Assembly: GCA_021234155.1 (NCBI GenBank)
Contig: JAJEKV010000002.1
Coordinates: 23,268,942-23,332,941, forward strand
DNA: 64,000 bases
Source of the DNA: Isoetes taiwanensis
Taxonomy: Eukaryota > Streptophyta > Lycopodiopsida > Isoetales > Isoetaceae
Direction: 5' to 3'
The notes beneath the pieces are model-generated. The model had not been told where the DNA came from and did no database searches. It saw nothing but the letters and a program-made list of their open reading frames with translations. The position numbers were made by a program, and so were the translations under genes. Shown here in pieces: positions 35,137 through 47,519 of the stretch; within the stretch, counting starts at the first letter, position 1; the number at the start of each line of letters is the position of its first letter.

Positions 35137-36238
35137 TTGTTATTTTTCAATGTATCGCCTTTGGACCATCCATTCTCATCATCTTTGCAAAACAATTGTT
35201 TTCGAGCAGAGATTCATGATTGGTCACGGAAAACCCACTTGTGTTGGGCTTTGGTAGAACCTGTTTTACTGTATGGTTCTGAAGTATGGGGGCCTGCCAT
35301 TAGTACTAGTGCTTGGGAGAGCTTGGAACGGATGCAAAAGTCCTTTCTCACTTACAGCCTAGGAGTCAAAACTATGGTGCCCTATGCTATTCTTTTACAA
35401 GAGACATGTTTTTGGCCTCTTCAATATTTTGCCATAAAGAGCCATCTCCACTATATCAGCAAAGTGCATCACATGGATGGTGATAGGTACTCGCTTCTTG
35501 CGCTTGCCATGTCTGAATCTCCCCAGCGTTTGAAACGATATTGGAAAGAGAATTGTAATGCATGGTTTGCCCGCTGGTCTGTGGAACCGAAACATTGCAT
35601 GGTGCTTGCTAATTCTGATCCTGAGCTTTTGCAACAATATCCCAATGGTTGTTTTTCTCAGAAGATGTGGGATGCAATAGTTACCTTAGCCCAAATTAAA
35701 ACTAGTCATTATCATGCATATATAAATCCCTCTTTGGCACCAAGACCACAAGCTTATTTACTTGCTTCCTTGTCCAGGAAAAAGCTTGTAGCTATTGCAT
35801 CAATTCGCACAGGGTCCCATAAGCTACGGATTGAGACAGGTAGATGGCAGCGGCTGCAATCGCCACGAGAAGCGAGATTATGTGCATGTTTCCAGTTACA
35901 GGTTATTGAATATGAAAGCCATACTCTGCTAATATGTCCTGCTTTTGAGATGGTCAGGACTCGTTACTTGACTTTAGCATTCCATTCCACGCGTCCACGA
36001 CTTCTCAAAGCCTCATCTGTGCATGACTTGGCATTATACATACTTGAGGTTCTGGATGAGCGTCTATTATTGAGCCCTCAGTAGTTATCATCGTCTACTT
36101 ACATTTTCTTCTTGCTTGCCTAGTATCATCATTATTGCAAAAGTTTTTCCCTTGAAAACGTTTCGAGGCAGGTCTTTTAATCCTAGTAGTAATGGTTGTA
36201 CTAGGCCATTGTATGGGTCTCATGGCCTCTTGGTCTTC
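35137..36238 (+). mobile_element. LINE ORF2 C-terminus and 3' end (left part of a split element)
   Basis: An open frame of 315 codons (35137-36084) contains VEPVLLYGSEVWGP, an LLQETCFWPLQ segment and a C-terminal cysteine/histidine stretch (CACFQ...ESHTLLICPAF), as found after the RT domain in LINE ORF2 proteins. The RT itself is absent, so the copy is 5'-truncated. The 3' region runs to 'ggcctcttggtcttc' at 36238. There it is interrupted; its terminus resumes at 54508. Confidence 0.8.
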
Positions 36239-36299
36239 AACAATGTTTAAAATGAAACGCACTAATTTAAGAAGTGCGTTTGAAAGATTCCTCTAAAAA

Positions 36300-37741
36300 A
36301 ATCTAAAAATCTTAAGATTTAGCTAAAAAGAGGCTTTGGTCGTTTTTAGCCAAACATTACGTAAAACTTTTCTTGAAAATAGTGCTTTTGCACAGACATT
36401 TTGATAAAGAGAAGTTTCAAAAAAAAAAAAAACATCTTTCGTGGGGTAAACAAATTATTCTATAGACCAAGAAAATCACAAGTAGCAAAAACAGGAGAAT
36501 TAGACAAAGATGTTTTAAGTTTGTTTGCGAGCATTTAAGGAATTGCATGTTGTAGGAGCCATCCGTTGTGATGCCACACAAAAAATATTGGTAATGTTCT
36601 AGAAACCCAAAAACACAATAACATGCAGTTGTAAGCATAGCATACAAATTCTGAAATACTAAGCATAGCATAGCATACGTAGGTTTAGTATGCTATGCTA
36701 TACAATCTTAGGTAATACTTGCTACATATGGCGGCCCAGCCTCCTTTTTTACAGTAGTTAAAAGTTGCTTCACGTCAGATTGCAATTTGATTATCGATGA
36801 TTGAAAATAAAATTGTCAAATGGTAAGACCATGAAGGATGCAATTAGCTTTGTGGTTATTGCACTTCATGAACAAGGTAGGACCTCCTTGTAGAAATTGT
36901 ACAATACCATTTGAATAGTCCAAAGAGAAGAAAAAATATTCAAAATGGGACTAAATAGACCATGCCATAAGAAGACAATAAGCTAACATATATGGAATTA
37001 AAAAATGTCTTTAGCGCAGCAACATGTATAATAAGGCTATCTTCCAATCTGCTGGAATCACACAGTACAACCAAGGGCTAAACATACAAACATTTGAACT
37101 CATAATAAAGTAAATAGAAATGTGAGTCAGTGGACCAAAACAATGAGCTAAATATATGATGCACACTTGATAAGAAGATAAAAATAAGTTCTTATTCTGT
37201 ATGTTCTATGGCAGAACATAGAACATATCAAAAGAGCTAAACATCCGTTGAAATGGAAACCTGGTCTATTGCTACACGTATACTTTATAAGTAGTTAAAA
37301 CTGAATGACAGGCTCAGCAAGGACGATTCATGCCACATCTCCTACCAACTTGTTGAGCGGCGCAAAGTTGCAAAGTTGCAGCCTCATACAGTTGCAAAGT
37401 TGGGAAGCACTGAGTTGCTGCACAACATGCAGTACTAATCATAGCATACTAAACCTTTTCAAATTCTCAAGAAGAGCAATATCTTGAGTTTTGAATCATG
37501 TACAGTGGAAAATCTGCAACAACATGATCAAACAAGAGTTTTTCAAAAACATGCGCAGTAAGATTGAACAAGAATGCGCAGCAAGAATGCGCAGTAAGAT
37601 TGAACAAGAACTGTAAACAGGTTGAAAAACAGAGGTGCATTATACCGAGATACTTCAAAAACCTTCCTCAATTTCATCTTCAAACAGAGAACATTTGTGT
37701 TTCGAGACAGCCCAAGGGGCCAAACATTAAGTATTTGCAAC
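36300..37741. other. Noncoding interior of the carrier element, left part
   Basis: AT-rich, with a near-palindromic 'aaaaatcttaagattta' at about 36305 and small direct repeats ('gcaaagttgcaaagttgc', 'gcgcagtaagattgaacaag') near 37360 and 37555-37612. No gene seen. Confidence 0.45.
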
Positions 37742-40700
37742 TTTTTTTTTTTTTTTTTTTTTTTTGAAGAAACGACAGAGATTGTATTACTATATGAGAA
37801 AATTACATGATCATACATACAAAAAAACCATTGTAGGAATCAACCTTGCAATGGAAAAATGGTGATGGCTAGAGGACCACCACAAACCTTTTTTAGGGAA
37901 AGGATACCCACTCAAAACAAAGGAAAAAGCACTTTTAAAAATAGTTCAGAGCATAGAGAAAGTCTGTAGAGTTGATCAACATTTTACATAATATCAGGGA
38001 CCCCTTCGAGATTGATTATAGCAAAGGCCTCCTCTGTATGGACAAACATCAGGTCGTCAAGTTCATTCGGCCCATAACCTGTTGAATCCAGGAGATACAT
38101 AACCCAAGCATCACGAGCATCTTCATGAATTTTCAGCTTTGCTTTGAAGTAAGGTTTAATGTCCGGAATGAACCTCCAGAGATCTTCATCACTCAGCAGC
38201 CAGATAAAGGTAATGCAGCTGATGACCTCAGTTTTAAGCCAAAAAAGTGCATCTATGGTTTCCAAAGGCGAGAGAGGAACAGTAGCAGGATCAACCTCGC
38301 GGGCATGTCCTCCCTCATGGTGCCTCCTCAGCAGAAGCTCTGTCAAACAAAGAATCCACATCATTAAAGAGCAAAGTAAAAAACTGAAAGAAACCATTGA
38401 AGTTTCCCAAGGAATCCCAGCGTCTGTCATAATTCAAGCCCTGCTTTGCCTTATGAGCCATGGCAGCTTCAGCTAGGAGGACCTGAAAGGAAGCTTTGAG
38501 TTTATTCAGACTTGGGGCCAATCCAGAGATAGCAACCTCATTTCTATGTTTCCATATGGCCCAGCAGGTGAGGATCCGGATGGTTCCTTTGAAAGGGGAA
38601 TTCTGATTTAAGTATTGTAGCAAGGAAGCCTCATCAGTAGGAGTATGTTGCACCAGAGGTTGAATCCACTGCCAAAAAAGAGAAAGCCAAGGACAGAGGA
38701 AGACGTGTGAGCCTGTTTCTGTGAAGCCACAGCCCATTGGACATAAATCAGAGACTTGATTGTTGAATTGGGCTCTGAAACCATTTGTCTTTAAACTTTT
38801 GTTCAACAGTAACCATCTGAAGAGCCCGATTTTGCTAGCACATTGAAGTTTCCACCCTTGTCTTATGATTTCAATAGCAAGATCCTGTTGGCAATTCCAA
38901 GCTCTGCTCACTTTTAATTGAGATCTGTCCAAAAGCATACTATAAATTTTAGATACCTTATATGGTCGCCCACCACAGGTCCAATTCTGAGCTTCATTTG
39001 CTTGTCCAACTGGGTTTCGGGTTAGAGTAGCATAGATGCTTCTGTTTGTATCCGTGTCAGACAGGATTGAGGTAAGGTCTCCCCAATCTTTCCATTTGTC
39101 ACCATTTTTCATGGAACCAATGGTATGTAGATCTGCATAGCACCATTCCTTATACTTAAGAGGATGTTTAAGGGCTAAACATCCCTCCTCTTCCTCGGTC
39201 AGGTCCTGATGCCAGAAGAAACTAAAATCATTACTGACAGAAGTCAAAGGCCGAGCTCTGAAGCAGGGAGATGCTTGGTTCCATGCAGAGAGAATTCTTC
39301 TCAAAATTTTGGATGTGCCTGGGGCAGCTTTAAGTTGAAAGAAAGTTGAGTCAGGAAGATGATGAGGGAGTGAAGGAGACCCTTCAAGAGATGTAACCCC
39401 ACCCATTTTTACCGGTTTCAAAGGCTGGGAGAGGGATGAGACATTAAAGATCTCCAGACTAGCTTTGCTGCCAGGGCTTGTGCTTGGACAAAAAGGTCTT
39501 TGCAACCCAGACCTCCTTCTTTCTTGGGCAGAGTCAGATTACTCCAGGAGACCATTCTGGCACCTTGCCAAATATAATCCCTCATAGCTGATTCTAGTTT
39601 CCTATAGGAGGATTTATCAGCAATGATGGCTGAAGAGAAAAAAATGTGTGTACTTGCAATCACACTATTAACAATCTCGACTCTTCCTGCAAGAGAAAGG
39701 GATTTAGGATACATTTGTATCTTTTTCCTCATTCTATTGACAATGGGATCCCATAACCCTGCCAGGTTCATATTAACTGCCAAAGGTAAGCCAAGTAATT
39801 TGGTGGCAGTTTTGTGACCTGTGACCTTTATTCCATGGATCTCATCTTCCTCAGATTGCAGGATAATTGTGCTTTTACTTTTATTCAAATGGACTCCTGA
39901 TGCACCCCCAAAAAGATTTAATATCTCCAAGAAATTTGGCAAACTGGAACCATCATTTTGAAGAAAGGTAAAAGTATCATCTGCATACTGCATTATAGAG
40001 AAAACTCCCAAATCCTGTGGCAGTTGAAGACATTTTATTTCCTTGGCAGATAGGAGAGACAGAGTGGCCCTTGTGACCATTTCAGCAACTATCAAAAACA
40101 GATAGGGGGCCAAGGGGCACCCTTGTCTAACCCCTTTTTTACATTCAAAAAACTTTGAAGGGGTGCCATTCACTAGAACTGCAGAGCAGCCAGCCACATT
40201 CAAGCTATGCACTCTGCTAATAACTTTATCAGAAAAGCCAAGCTGTGCCATTGCTTTATATAAGAATCTCCAGTGAATGGTATCATAAGCTCGTTTGAAG
40301 TCCAGCTTTACCAACATGCAATTCTGTTTGGAGAAAAGATTCCAGTGCAATCCTTCATGGGCTCCAACAAAGTTGTCTAAAATACTTCTTCCTGGAAGAA
40401 ATGCAGATTGAACTGGGTTGATGATTTTTTGCAAGATCTCCTTCATTCTATTTGCCAGAATCTTTGCCAGGATCTTGTAGGTGGAATTTTGAGGGAGATT
40501 GGCCTCCAGTCAGAGAAAGAGGCTGGAGCATCTACCTTAGGTATGAGGGCAATTAGTCCAGCATTTATTGCAGGGTGAAGCTTTGGAGCAGACCAGGCCC
40601 TCTGAATGAATGTGGTGACATCCTGCTTTAAGATATCCCAAAAGGTGACAAAGAATTCGGGAGGGATACCATCAGGGCCAGGGCTTTTCCCACTTGCCAT

Positions 40701-40880
40701 CCCTTTAAGGACCTTCTCAATTTCCCTGTCTGTAGGGCACTCAAGGAGATGAGTGTCATCCAATACCCTTCAGCTGGTCCCAGCTTATCAAAAAAAACCT
40801 GGAAGCTCTTTTCATCCACCTCTCCATGAGCAAACATATTCTTATACTTCTCATGAAAGAACTCCATAGTGAAACGTTGC
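37742..40880 (-). mobile_element. L1-type LINE, 5'-truncated, with poly(A) tail
   Basis: On the - strand, ORF2 fragments read in order. 40867-40763 holds a pre-RT segment. 40763-40443 has SGKSPGPDGIPPEFF and LIPKVDAP...WRPISL. 40446-39418 is the RT core with FLPGRSILDN, KLDFKRAYDTI, GVRQGCPLAPYLF and YADD. 39505-38315 has a zf-RVT region, CPMGCGF...GSHVFLCPW. 38430-37984 is the C-terminus. The frame shifts between these blocks (about 40760, 40445, 39450, 38370), so it is dead. A 24-base T run at 37742-37765 is the poly(A) tail. No endonuclease domain is present. Confidence 0.88.
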
Positions 40881-41480
40881 TGGAAAAATCAAATCATTCC
40901 CTAACCTGTTGATACACAACCAACAGTCAACTAAGATCAAATTTAAGCTAAAATAACAAAGCCAAACCTCTGCTCGAGCTTCTGCATCAACTGGTACAAC
41001 ATCAGTTTTCACAGATTAGGTTTTGAAGATGACAACCATTTTTCCTGCATCATAGAAAATCACAGAAAATCTGAATCAGGCTTATGTATGCCTGTTATAA
41101 AGCTTATGTCTGCCAATAAGACCTGCGAATCTCTGGATATAAAGCTTATGAATGTGAATCATGCTGTAGAAGTCCGATAGAGCTGTAGAAGCAAGGAGTC
41201 CGACTGAGCTGTAGAAGCAAGGAGTCCGATAGAGTTGTAGACGCACAACAAACCCTAAACTGGCCGCATCCTAAACTGGCCGCATCCTAAGCAAGGAGTC
41301 CGATAGAGCTGTAGACGCACAACGGACCCTAAACTGGCCGCATCAACAGAACCCTAAATGCTTTTTTCTGCCATTTTCAGAAGAAACTCATGCTCTAAGA
41401 AACTCCAGCATCAAGAAACTCCTGCATTCGTTAGAATATAAAAATCCCAAAGCTTCCTTCACAAAAACTTTTCCTAGTCT
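40881..41480. repeat. Minisatellite-bearing noncoding segment
   Basis: Units of 26 bp ('agtccgatagagctgtagaa' plus 'gcaagg') start at 41171, 41197 and 41223, with a further copy near 41297. The block 'ctaaactggccgcatcc' is doubled at about 41265-41290 and reappears at 41331. 'aaaccctaaa' elements give the look of a plant 5' leader on the - strand, but no gene follows. Confidence 0.7.
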
Positions 41481-41835
41481 CGGTATAGATTTATACCGTC
41501 AAGAGGAAAACGAGATGTAGAACATATTTTGCCTTGTTTTATCCAACCCATGGCATGTTATATCTATGCAATGTCACGTTATAACCATGAAGATAGTTTT
41601 ATATAAATGATTTTTTGTGTGTTATAGCATACTAGAGTTGTAGCAAAACGTTTCTAAAGAGAGCTCGCGGTATAAATTTATACCGTGGCTTCCCGTGTAA
41701 AAAAATGTCGGTATAAATTTATACTGCTCCCGCTCTTTTCCTGTGGGGTGATGGTATAAATTTATACTAAATTTATACCGCTCGAGTTGTCTCTCCGTGC
41801 ACTGCTTGAGCTCACGTGGTATAGATTTATATTTT
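41481..41835. repeat. Cluster of CGGTATAAATTTATACCG palindromes
   Basis: A perfect 18-bp palindrome lies at 41668-41685. Near copies lie at 41481-41498 (one change), 41709-41726 and 41753-41780 (a fused double copy), and a half copy at about 41817-41832. Between them the sequence is unrelated. The spacing and self-complementarity suggest protein-binding sites or successive small insertions. Confidence 0.75.
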
Positions 41836-42141
41836 TATGCCTCTTGAGCTCACCTATGCTTCAAATTCATATCGTCCAACAAATGTGGGGGAAATTAAAG
41901 CCGCAAAATATAACTTTGTTCAAAATGTCAAATGTATTAGATTTTTTACAATTTTGTTTAAAAAATTGTAGTGGTTTTAAAAACTTTGAATATTATATGC
42001 TTTTGTTGCTCTAGTGGAATTGCTATTTGTTTCAATGTCAAATTTTTTATTGTATTTAGATTTGTTAGTATTTTTCATACCAAACTAGGGGGCCAAAACG
42101 GGGCAATAAACAATTTCGCATGTAAGCTAAGTTCAATTACC

Positions 42142-42153
42142 CCCTCAAAAAGG
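42142..42153. repeat. 12-bp direct repeat, left flank of the Mutator-like element
   Basis: CCCTCAAAAAGG immediately precedes the left terminus and recurs unchanged at 54374-54385. This fits a target-site duplication (9-11 bp is usual for the superfamily; 1-3 bases may match by chance). Confidence 0.75.
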
Positions 42154-42915
42154 CGTCGAAATATTTTTACCCCGGTTATTGTGATTCCTTCGCAAGATAT
42201 TCCTTGCCGCAGAATCACGACCCCGGGGAAACGGGGTCCGCTCGGGCGACGCGAATCGCATTAATCGACAACGCAACGCGTCGCTTCCGACGCATCCCCC
42301 GGCCGTCGGCCACCGGGTCTATCCGGCCGTCGGTTTCAAACCTTCCGCTGAATCACCACGGTAGAAACCGCCGGATAGAATCACAACTCTTGTATTCCAC
42401 TAGAAGGAATCACGACCTTAGGATACCACGCCGCTGAATCACTAAACCCCGATTCCACCGAAGGAATCACCCCCGACGCCGATTCTCGCTAGATGGAATC
42501 ACCACATAGAGATTCTCGGATGGAATCACGCTTTTTGATTCCCCATTCGACGTAATCACAAATAGGATACCGCAACGCTGAATCACCAAATTCTCGATTC
42601 CAACGTAAGGAATCACGCCAACGCGATTCTCGCGAAGATGGAATCACAAGCCGTGATATTCAACTCGCGGAATCATTTACATGAAGATTAGGGGACGAAT
42701 CACGCTTTTTGATTTTCCATTCGACAGAATCACAACCGTAGGATACCGCACCGCGGAATCACCAAATTCTGATTCCAACAGAAGGAATCACGTCAACGCG
42801 ATTCTGCAAGATGGAATCACATTCTGTGATATTCAACTCCGTGGAATCACGACATGAAGATTCCGGGGGACGGAATCACAGTTTTTTGATTTTCCATTCG
42901 ACGGAATCACTGCAA
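42154..42915. repeat. Left terminal inverted repeat and GATTCC/GGAATCAC subterminal array
   Basis: After the terminal 65 bp, degenerate units of about 35-45 bp follow, each with GATTCC or GATTCT and GGAATCAC. The last part is a higher-order tandem repeat of about 175 bp: 'ctttttgatt..ccattcgac' starts near 42531, 42705 and 42882. Confidence 0.85.
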
Positions 42916-43338
42916 ATGGGTGACGCATCCTGATCGCTCAATTTGTCGTGACGCATCCTAACCGCTCGATTTGTCGTGGATATTTTGGCTATTTTAATTA
43001 TGTCCTTGGGATATTTTGAATTCTGGCGACTCATAATTATGACCGCATTACCTGCGGTACCACGACAATGTCATGATTGAAGCCGGCCCGCGTATCATCG
43101 CCCCTCCACGTCAAGCCCTTGCATTTACTGCGCCCATCCGAAGGAATCACACCGAAATTTCCCTTTCTATCTTTCGAAACATTCGTTTTCTCGCAGGTTC
43201 GTTCCGGCGGCGCCCCCTTTTCTGCTAGCGTCCAACATACGATTTCTCACAGCTCCGTTCTGGCGCTCCGTTCTTCCCGGCGCCCCCGTTCCTTCTAGCG
43301 TCTGTTCTTGTGTTTTTGTCGCTTCAATCCGTTTCCAG

Positions 43339-43929
43339 ATGGCGCAAAGTCTTGAAACCTCGCAGGGCGAGAACTTCCAGGTTGAATCCGATGCAAATTC
43401 GGCCTTTGTGTTCCCTGTGAACAATCCCTTGCAAGAAGAGCCTATTGATTCGGAGGTGGACTCCCCTCCCGGTAAGGCTTTTGCAGTTCATGGTTTTGGG
43501 ACAGCTGCAGGCGCAGGTTTGGAGCCGCAACCGGATTCTTCGGATTCTGTTCGTGCTAAGCTCATTGCTCAAGCTTCTCGTTTTTTCCCAAATATTTGGG
43601 GGGTTGCAGATGCCCGCGAAAGGTCTGTTCCAGTGCCTCAAGAGGATGTTGATTGCAATGAAGCAGAAGCCAGCATAGAGTGCGAAGTGGATTTATGCAG
43701 CGATGCCATAGAAAACGCCCCCCGAGAATCCCTAAACATGGCAGATATTCCCAACCGGAAATTGACGCGGGTGATGGTCTGTGGCACCGCCAATTCGACA
43801 ACCGCGGATCGGGTTACTCCAAGAAGTGGGATTTGGAAATCCACGATTAGCCAAGCACAACATGGGCGGGATTACAAGCCGCCAAAGAAGAATTCGGGAA
43901 GGAAACCCAATGCCCCCGAAAGAAGCTAA
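43339..43929 (+). CDS. ORF inside the Mutator-like element, probable N-terminal part of the protease-bearing gene
   Basis: This uninterrupted frame of 196 codons starts MAQSLETSQGENFQ and is rich in acidic, Ser and Pro residues (EEPIDSEVDSPPG), so it is probably disordered. It ends KPPKKNSGRKPNAPERS. After its stop, frames at 43781-44002 and 43974-44165 continue with charged sequence (MPPKEAKKKRDFELVKPQWS), which suggests a frameshift and not a true end. I see no catalytic motif in this part. I infer it is the head of the gene whose tail carries the Ulp1-like motif at 45.4 kb. It could also be an unrelated ORF captured by the element. Confidence 0.45.
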   Translation: MAQSLETSQGENFQVESDANSAFVFPVNNPLQEEPIDSEVDSPPGKAFAVHGFGTAAGAGLEPQPDSSDSVRAKLIAQASRFFPNIWGVADARERSVPVPQEDVDCNEAEASIECEVDLCSDAIENAPRESLNMADIPNRKLTRVMVCGTANSTTADRVTPRSGIWKSTISQAQHGRDYKPPKKNSGRKPNAPERS

Positions 43930-45397
43930 GAAGAAGAGGGATTTTGAATTGGTGAAGCCGCAATGGAGTGTAGATGAGGATTACCCGTGGCAACACAACT
44001 GAGACGGATTTTGGCAAGGGCCAAAGCGAATGGGCCATGGCAGAGGAGCAAATAGAGCATGGGATTCTCAAACCGGCAAACAAGGTCGCTTTGGGTCATG
44101 CAAACAGTGGAGATAAGGCGGATGGTGGAGGAGAGTTTGGAGGAAACGTAAGAGGGCAAGAATAAGAAATAACATTGCTAGAAGGTTCAATGTTACCGTT
44201 GAAGAGTTGAGAGGGTCGATTGCCTTTGGCTAGAGAGCGTGAACAGTGTCTAACCGAGATGATTTCAAGATGGAAGTTTGACAAGCAGAGGGGAATTTCC
44301 ATCCCCCTCCCAAAAGAACATGCAAGCTCCCGGCCCTGGGCCAAGAAGCCCAAAACACCTGTGAAAAAAGAGGGGTGCAAATAAAACGTAAGATTGCATA
44401 TCCTAATCACATTGTTTTTGAGACGCCCCGCCTACATTCGTGGTCTCAGCGATGCTATTCAAACAAAGAGGTCTTCCCCCCCTCTACTGGCCTTCGGAAG
44501 AGGAGGGGACAATTATTGAGATTCCCATGATGCATAGACCGGAGGCCACATTTTTTGATTCTGTTTTTGCTTACCAAACAGCCTTGTTTCCGTGAATTGG
44601 ACCTGTAATTTTACATTCAAGTATCCACTAACAATCTGGCAAAGACAAAGAATTGAGTAGGGAAAAAATCGGCAAAGATCGAATTTCGGATCTATGCCAA
44701 TTTTGCCTGTGTTTTCATGACAAAGGTCGGTGTAGAAGACGATGTGGACTGCGTAGAATCAACGAGGAATGCGTTGGTGCCTATCTTCTCAGAAGTTCAA
44801 AGCTGATTTTTCGCTTGGTTTGACAATATCATTCACTTCATCAGAGAATGCCCTTCACAGAGCCTTAATTCATGCCATCCCCCGTAATAAGAGGTGCCAA
44901 AGATGTTTTCATCCATCCCCGCCTTTCGGCCTCTTCTTGCAAAACTCTTTGGAGGGTCGGGCCAGTGCCTATGAAATTTTCAAGAATCTAATCCCACCCA
45001 AACCTTTTAGAAAAAGCGTAATTGGCGGATGCAAAATGTCGGTTTCTACTACTTCCCGCTTATGAGCAGGTATACAATTCGATTTCGAAGTTAACGGTGT
45101 AGGCCATTGATTTCATAAACTTGTTTTGCAAAGAACCATCGGAGCCTGTTTATATTGGTATCCAACGAAGAGGCAAGCCGGAGGCTTCAAAACCCCGCGG
45201 CCCCGCAATGGTGTCGTGATCCGATTCAATGGCGCCCATGCACTCCAACTTAAGATCTTTCGCACCATGTAAGATCAATTTTACAGCCTATGAGATCGAA
45301 TTTGCCTTCCCCGATTGCTATGTTTGCGCCGGGCCATAGCGTATATTATGAAGAGATGGAATTTTGAATCCACAAGCCTTCACAATGCCCCCCCGTG
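43930..45397 (+). pseudogene. Decayed middle of the protease-bearing gene
   Basis: Several short + strand frames (43974-44165, 44769-45065) alternate, and none spans the region. No His-Trp motif of a Ulp1 catalytic domain could be found with certainty before 45398. The stretch may include introns as well as frameshifts. Confidence 0.35.
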
Positions 45398-45499
45398 GTC
45401 CCTTTGAATGTGCCCCAGCCAGAGAACACCTGTGATTGTGGGATATACACAATTTGTTTTGTGAAGAGGTTCTTGATGGACATTTGCAACTCGAAAGAT
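45398..45499 (+). pseudogene. Ulp1/SENP-type cysteine protease C-terminal motif
   Basis: The + strand frame reads VPLNVPQPENTCDCGIYTIC and then FVKRFLMDIC. The pattern Q-x-x-N-x-x-D-C-G matches the C-terminal catalytic segment of C48 (Ulp1/SENP) proteases, where the Gln forms the oxyanion hole and the Cys is the nucleophile. Only this block is recognizable; the upstream His and Asp are not identified, so activity is unlikely. Such domains cleave SUMO-like proteins and are known passengers of some plant Mutator-like elements. Confidence 0.55.
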
Positions 45500-45904
45500 C
45501 ATTCTCGTGAGTGTTATGTATGCAATTTTTACTTAATTTCGTGATGTTTCATTCTAAACTTCGGCGCTTTGTGTCATTGACACATCCAAATGGTTTGGGC
45601 GAGGGAAATCGACATGACAAGGTCGACATTTGCTGTCATGCTACTGTGGTTATTTTGATCAAGGCCCAAAGAAAGGAAAAGCACATTTCATCTACCCTGT
45701 GGAGATTGGGACCGAGGAGGGTGGCTTGGTTACCCGCCCGAGGAAAAATGGCCCATGATTTCAACCTTGCTATTGTACGAGAACTAAAATTCCCAGCTTT
45801 TGTCGGGTTTTAATTCCCACACCATCAGATATGATCCGATGAAGTTTTTGAATCAATTTGAAAGATTTTGGAGCGGGAACTTTTTTGAATTTGAATTTGA
45901 GTTG

Positions 45905-46215
45905 CATGCTCGATTCCTCTATGCGAATCACACCACGGTGATTCCAAACCGTGGAATCACCTCCATGGTGCGTCCATTCCGTAGAATCACACCGCCGTGA
46001 TTCAATTCCGTGGAATCACTCGTGATGTTATTCCATACCGTGGAATCACATTTAGGCTATTCTTTCCCGTGGAATCACAAGGCTTTTGGTTCCATGGTGC
46101 GCCCATTCCGTAGAATCACACCGCCGTGATTCAACTCCGCGGAATCACTCGTATGTTATTCCATACCGTGGAATCACATGTAGGCTATTCTTTCCCCGTG
46201 GAATCACAAGGCCGC
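45905..46215. repeat. Internal array of GTGATTCC/GGAATCAC palindromic units, duplicated block of about 129 bp
   Basis: Units such as GTGATTCC-AAACCGT-GGAATCAC are self-complementary. Two blocks, 45970-46098 and 46099-46213, are near-identical, including 'ccattccgtagaatcacacc' and 'ttattccataccgtggaatc'. The same 8-mer pair dominates both ends of the element. Confidence 0.9.
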
Positions 46216-46746
46216 GGGTTTCGCGATTTAATCATCATTGCCGAAGTCGGGTGACGCGGAGCGACGTGACGTAATAAATGCCAAGCCGCCATCTATTGCC
46301 CTCACTACTAGGATTTGTGCCGACCGAAGCCGACGCGACGCTCATTTAATGCCGTGGTGCCACGCTGGCCCCTACACCGACAAATAATTTAGTACTTCAC
46401 CGCATGGATTCGTACAAACCGAAGACGCGGACGCCGACGGAATGTCCGGGTGCCACGCTGGCCCCTAGACCGACAAACTAATTTAGCCTAGTCGGTGATT
46501 CCGGCGGGGAATTTCTCGAGCCCCGACGGACAAGCTTCCGGCGCTTCCAATTCAATCATATGTTTTGGTTTTGGTGCTTAGCTCCAGCCCGCGCTTCGAT
46601 CCGATTGTTAGGCGCCATATCCTTGCGATAGTTCCCGTGGTTTCGTTGTTCGGGTAAGGAAGTTCTCCTTCTTTCCCGTGGTTCGTAAGGAATTTCTTTG
46701 TTCCGCTTCTTCGCCGCTTCTAACATCGGATTGTCGGCTTGTAGGA

Positions 46747-46974
46747 ATGGCGACCTGTCCACCAATTGTTATAGAGGACGGGTTTCTCAAGATTGATCTT
46801 CGCTACTTGGATATTTTCACGTACCGCAGCTCGAGAGCCCGCAGGATCGCCTTCAAGCCTGGCCGCCGCCAGAGGTCCCCCGGTTTTCGGCTCGCCGCCA
46901 TACCGAGGCAAGAGGGTCGCGATCGCGTGAGGGTGCCTTTGAGGAAATCCAATGGCTCAAAAATTCGAAGTTAA
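46747..46974 (+). other. Open frame in the GC-rich middle of the element, unrecognised
   Basis: An acceptor-like TTGTAG precedes ATG at 46747. The frame reads MATCPPIVIEDGFLKIDLRY, then LDIF, then becomes Arg-rich. The first 30 residues look like genuine protein, the rest less so. It may be a captured host exon or part of an element gene. I cannot name a family. Confidence 0.3.
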
Positions 46975-47519
46975 AGTTTCTAGGGGTTCCGTAATTCCCG
47001 GTCACTTAAGAATGTGACTTGATTGGGCCAAGAATTTGTTTGCATCTCTTCATTCAATGTAAGCTGCATCGCATGCGGATGTTCCAAGGACGCCGTTTGA
47101 GTTCGGATGAACCGTAAGATGACGACTTCGTGTTTCCGGTTGCCTGCTGCAAAGACCCTTCCACCGGCCGAACTAACTGGACCAGCGTCAAGGTGAGCCA
47201 TCTGCGCCTCTTGCTTCACGATTTTTCTTTTTTGCTGGATGTAACTAATTGCATGTTTGATGCAGAGGAAGCGTTCCCACACCTCCACCGGGCTAGTCCG
47301 GCCGGTAACTAATGAAGCGGATTAACGCCGCCTTCTTGGCGTTTCCTTTTTGAGCATCTATACATGTCCGATATTCACCGCCTGTTAAAACCCCGTGTTT
47401 TTTTTTGGTTGAACCTCGCCGCTAAACCCTCGGCCCGCTAAACACCGGAATTTTTTTTTTTGGTGCGACGCTTCTCGATTATGGCTTCTTCTTGTGATTC
47501 CATACGCAGGATTAATCGT

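Noticed and set aside
38125-38476. Two + strand frames inside the first L1
   Set aside because: They are antisense to the LINE ORF2 C-terminus, whose frame is the meaningful one.
43167-43844. - strand frames across 43.2-43.8 kb
   Set aside because: They oppose the longer + strand frame with a natural ATG and acidic composition; no domain supports them.
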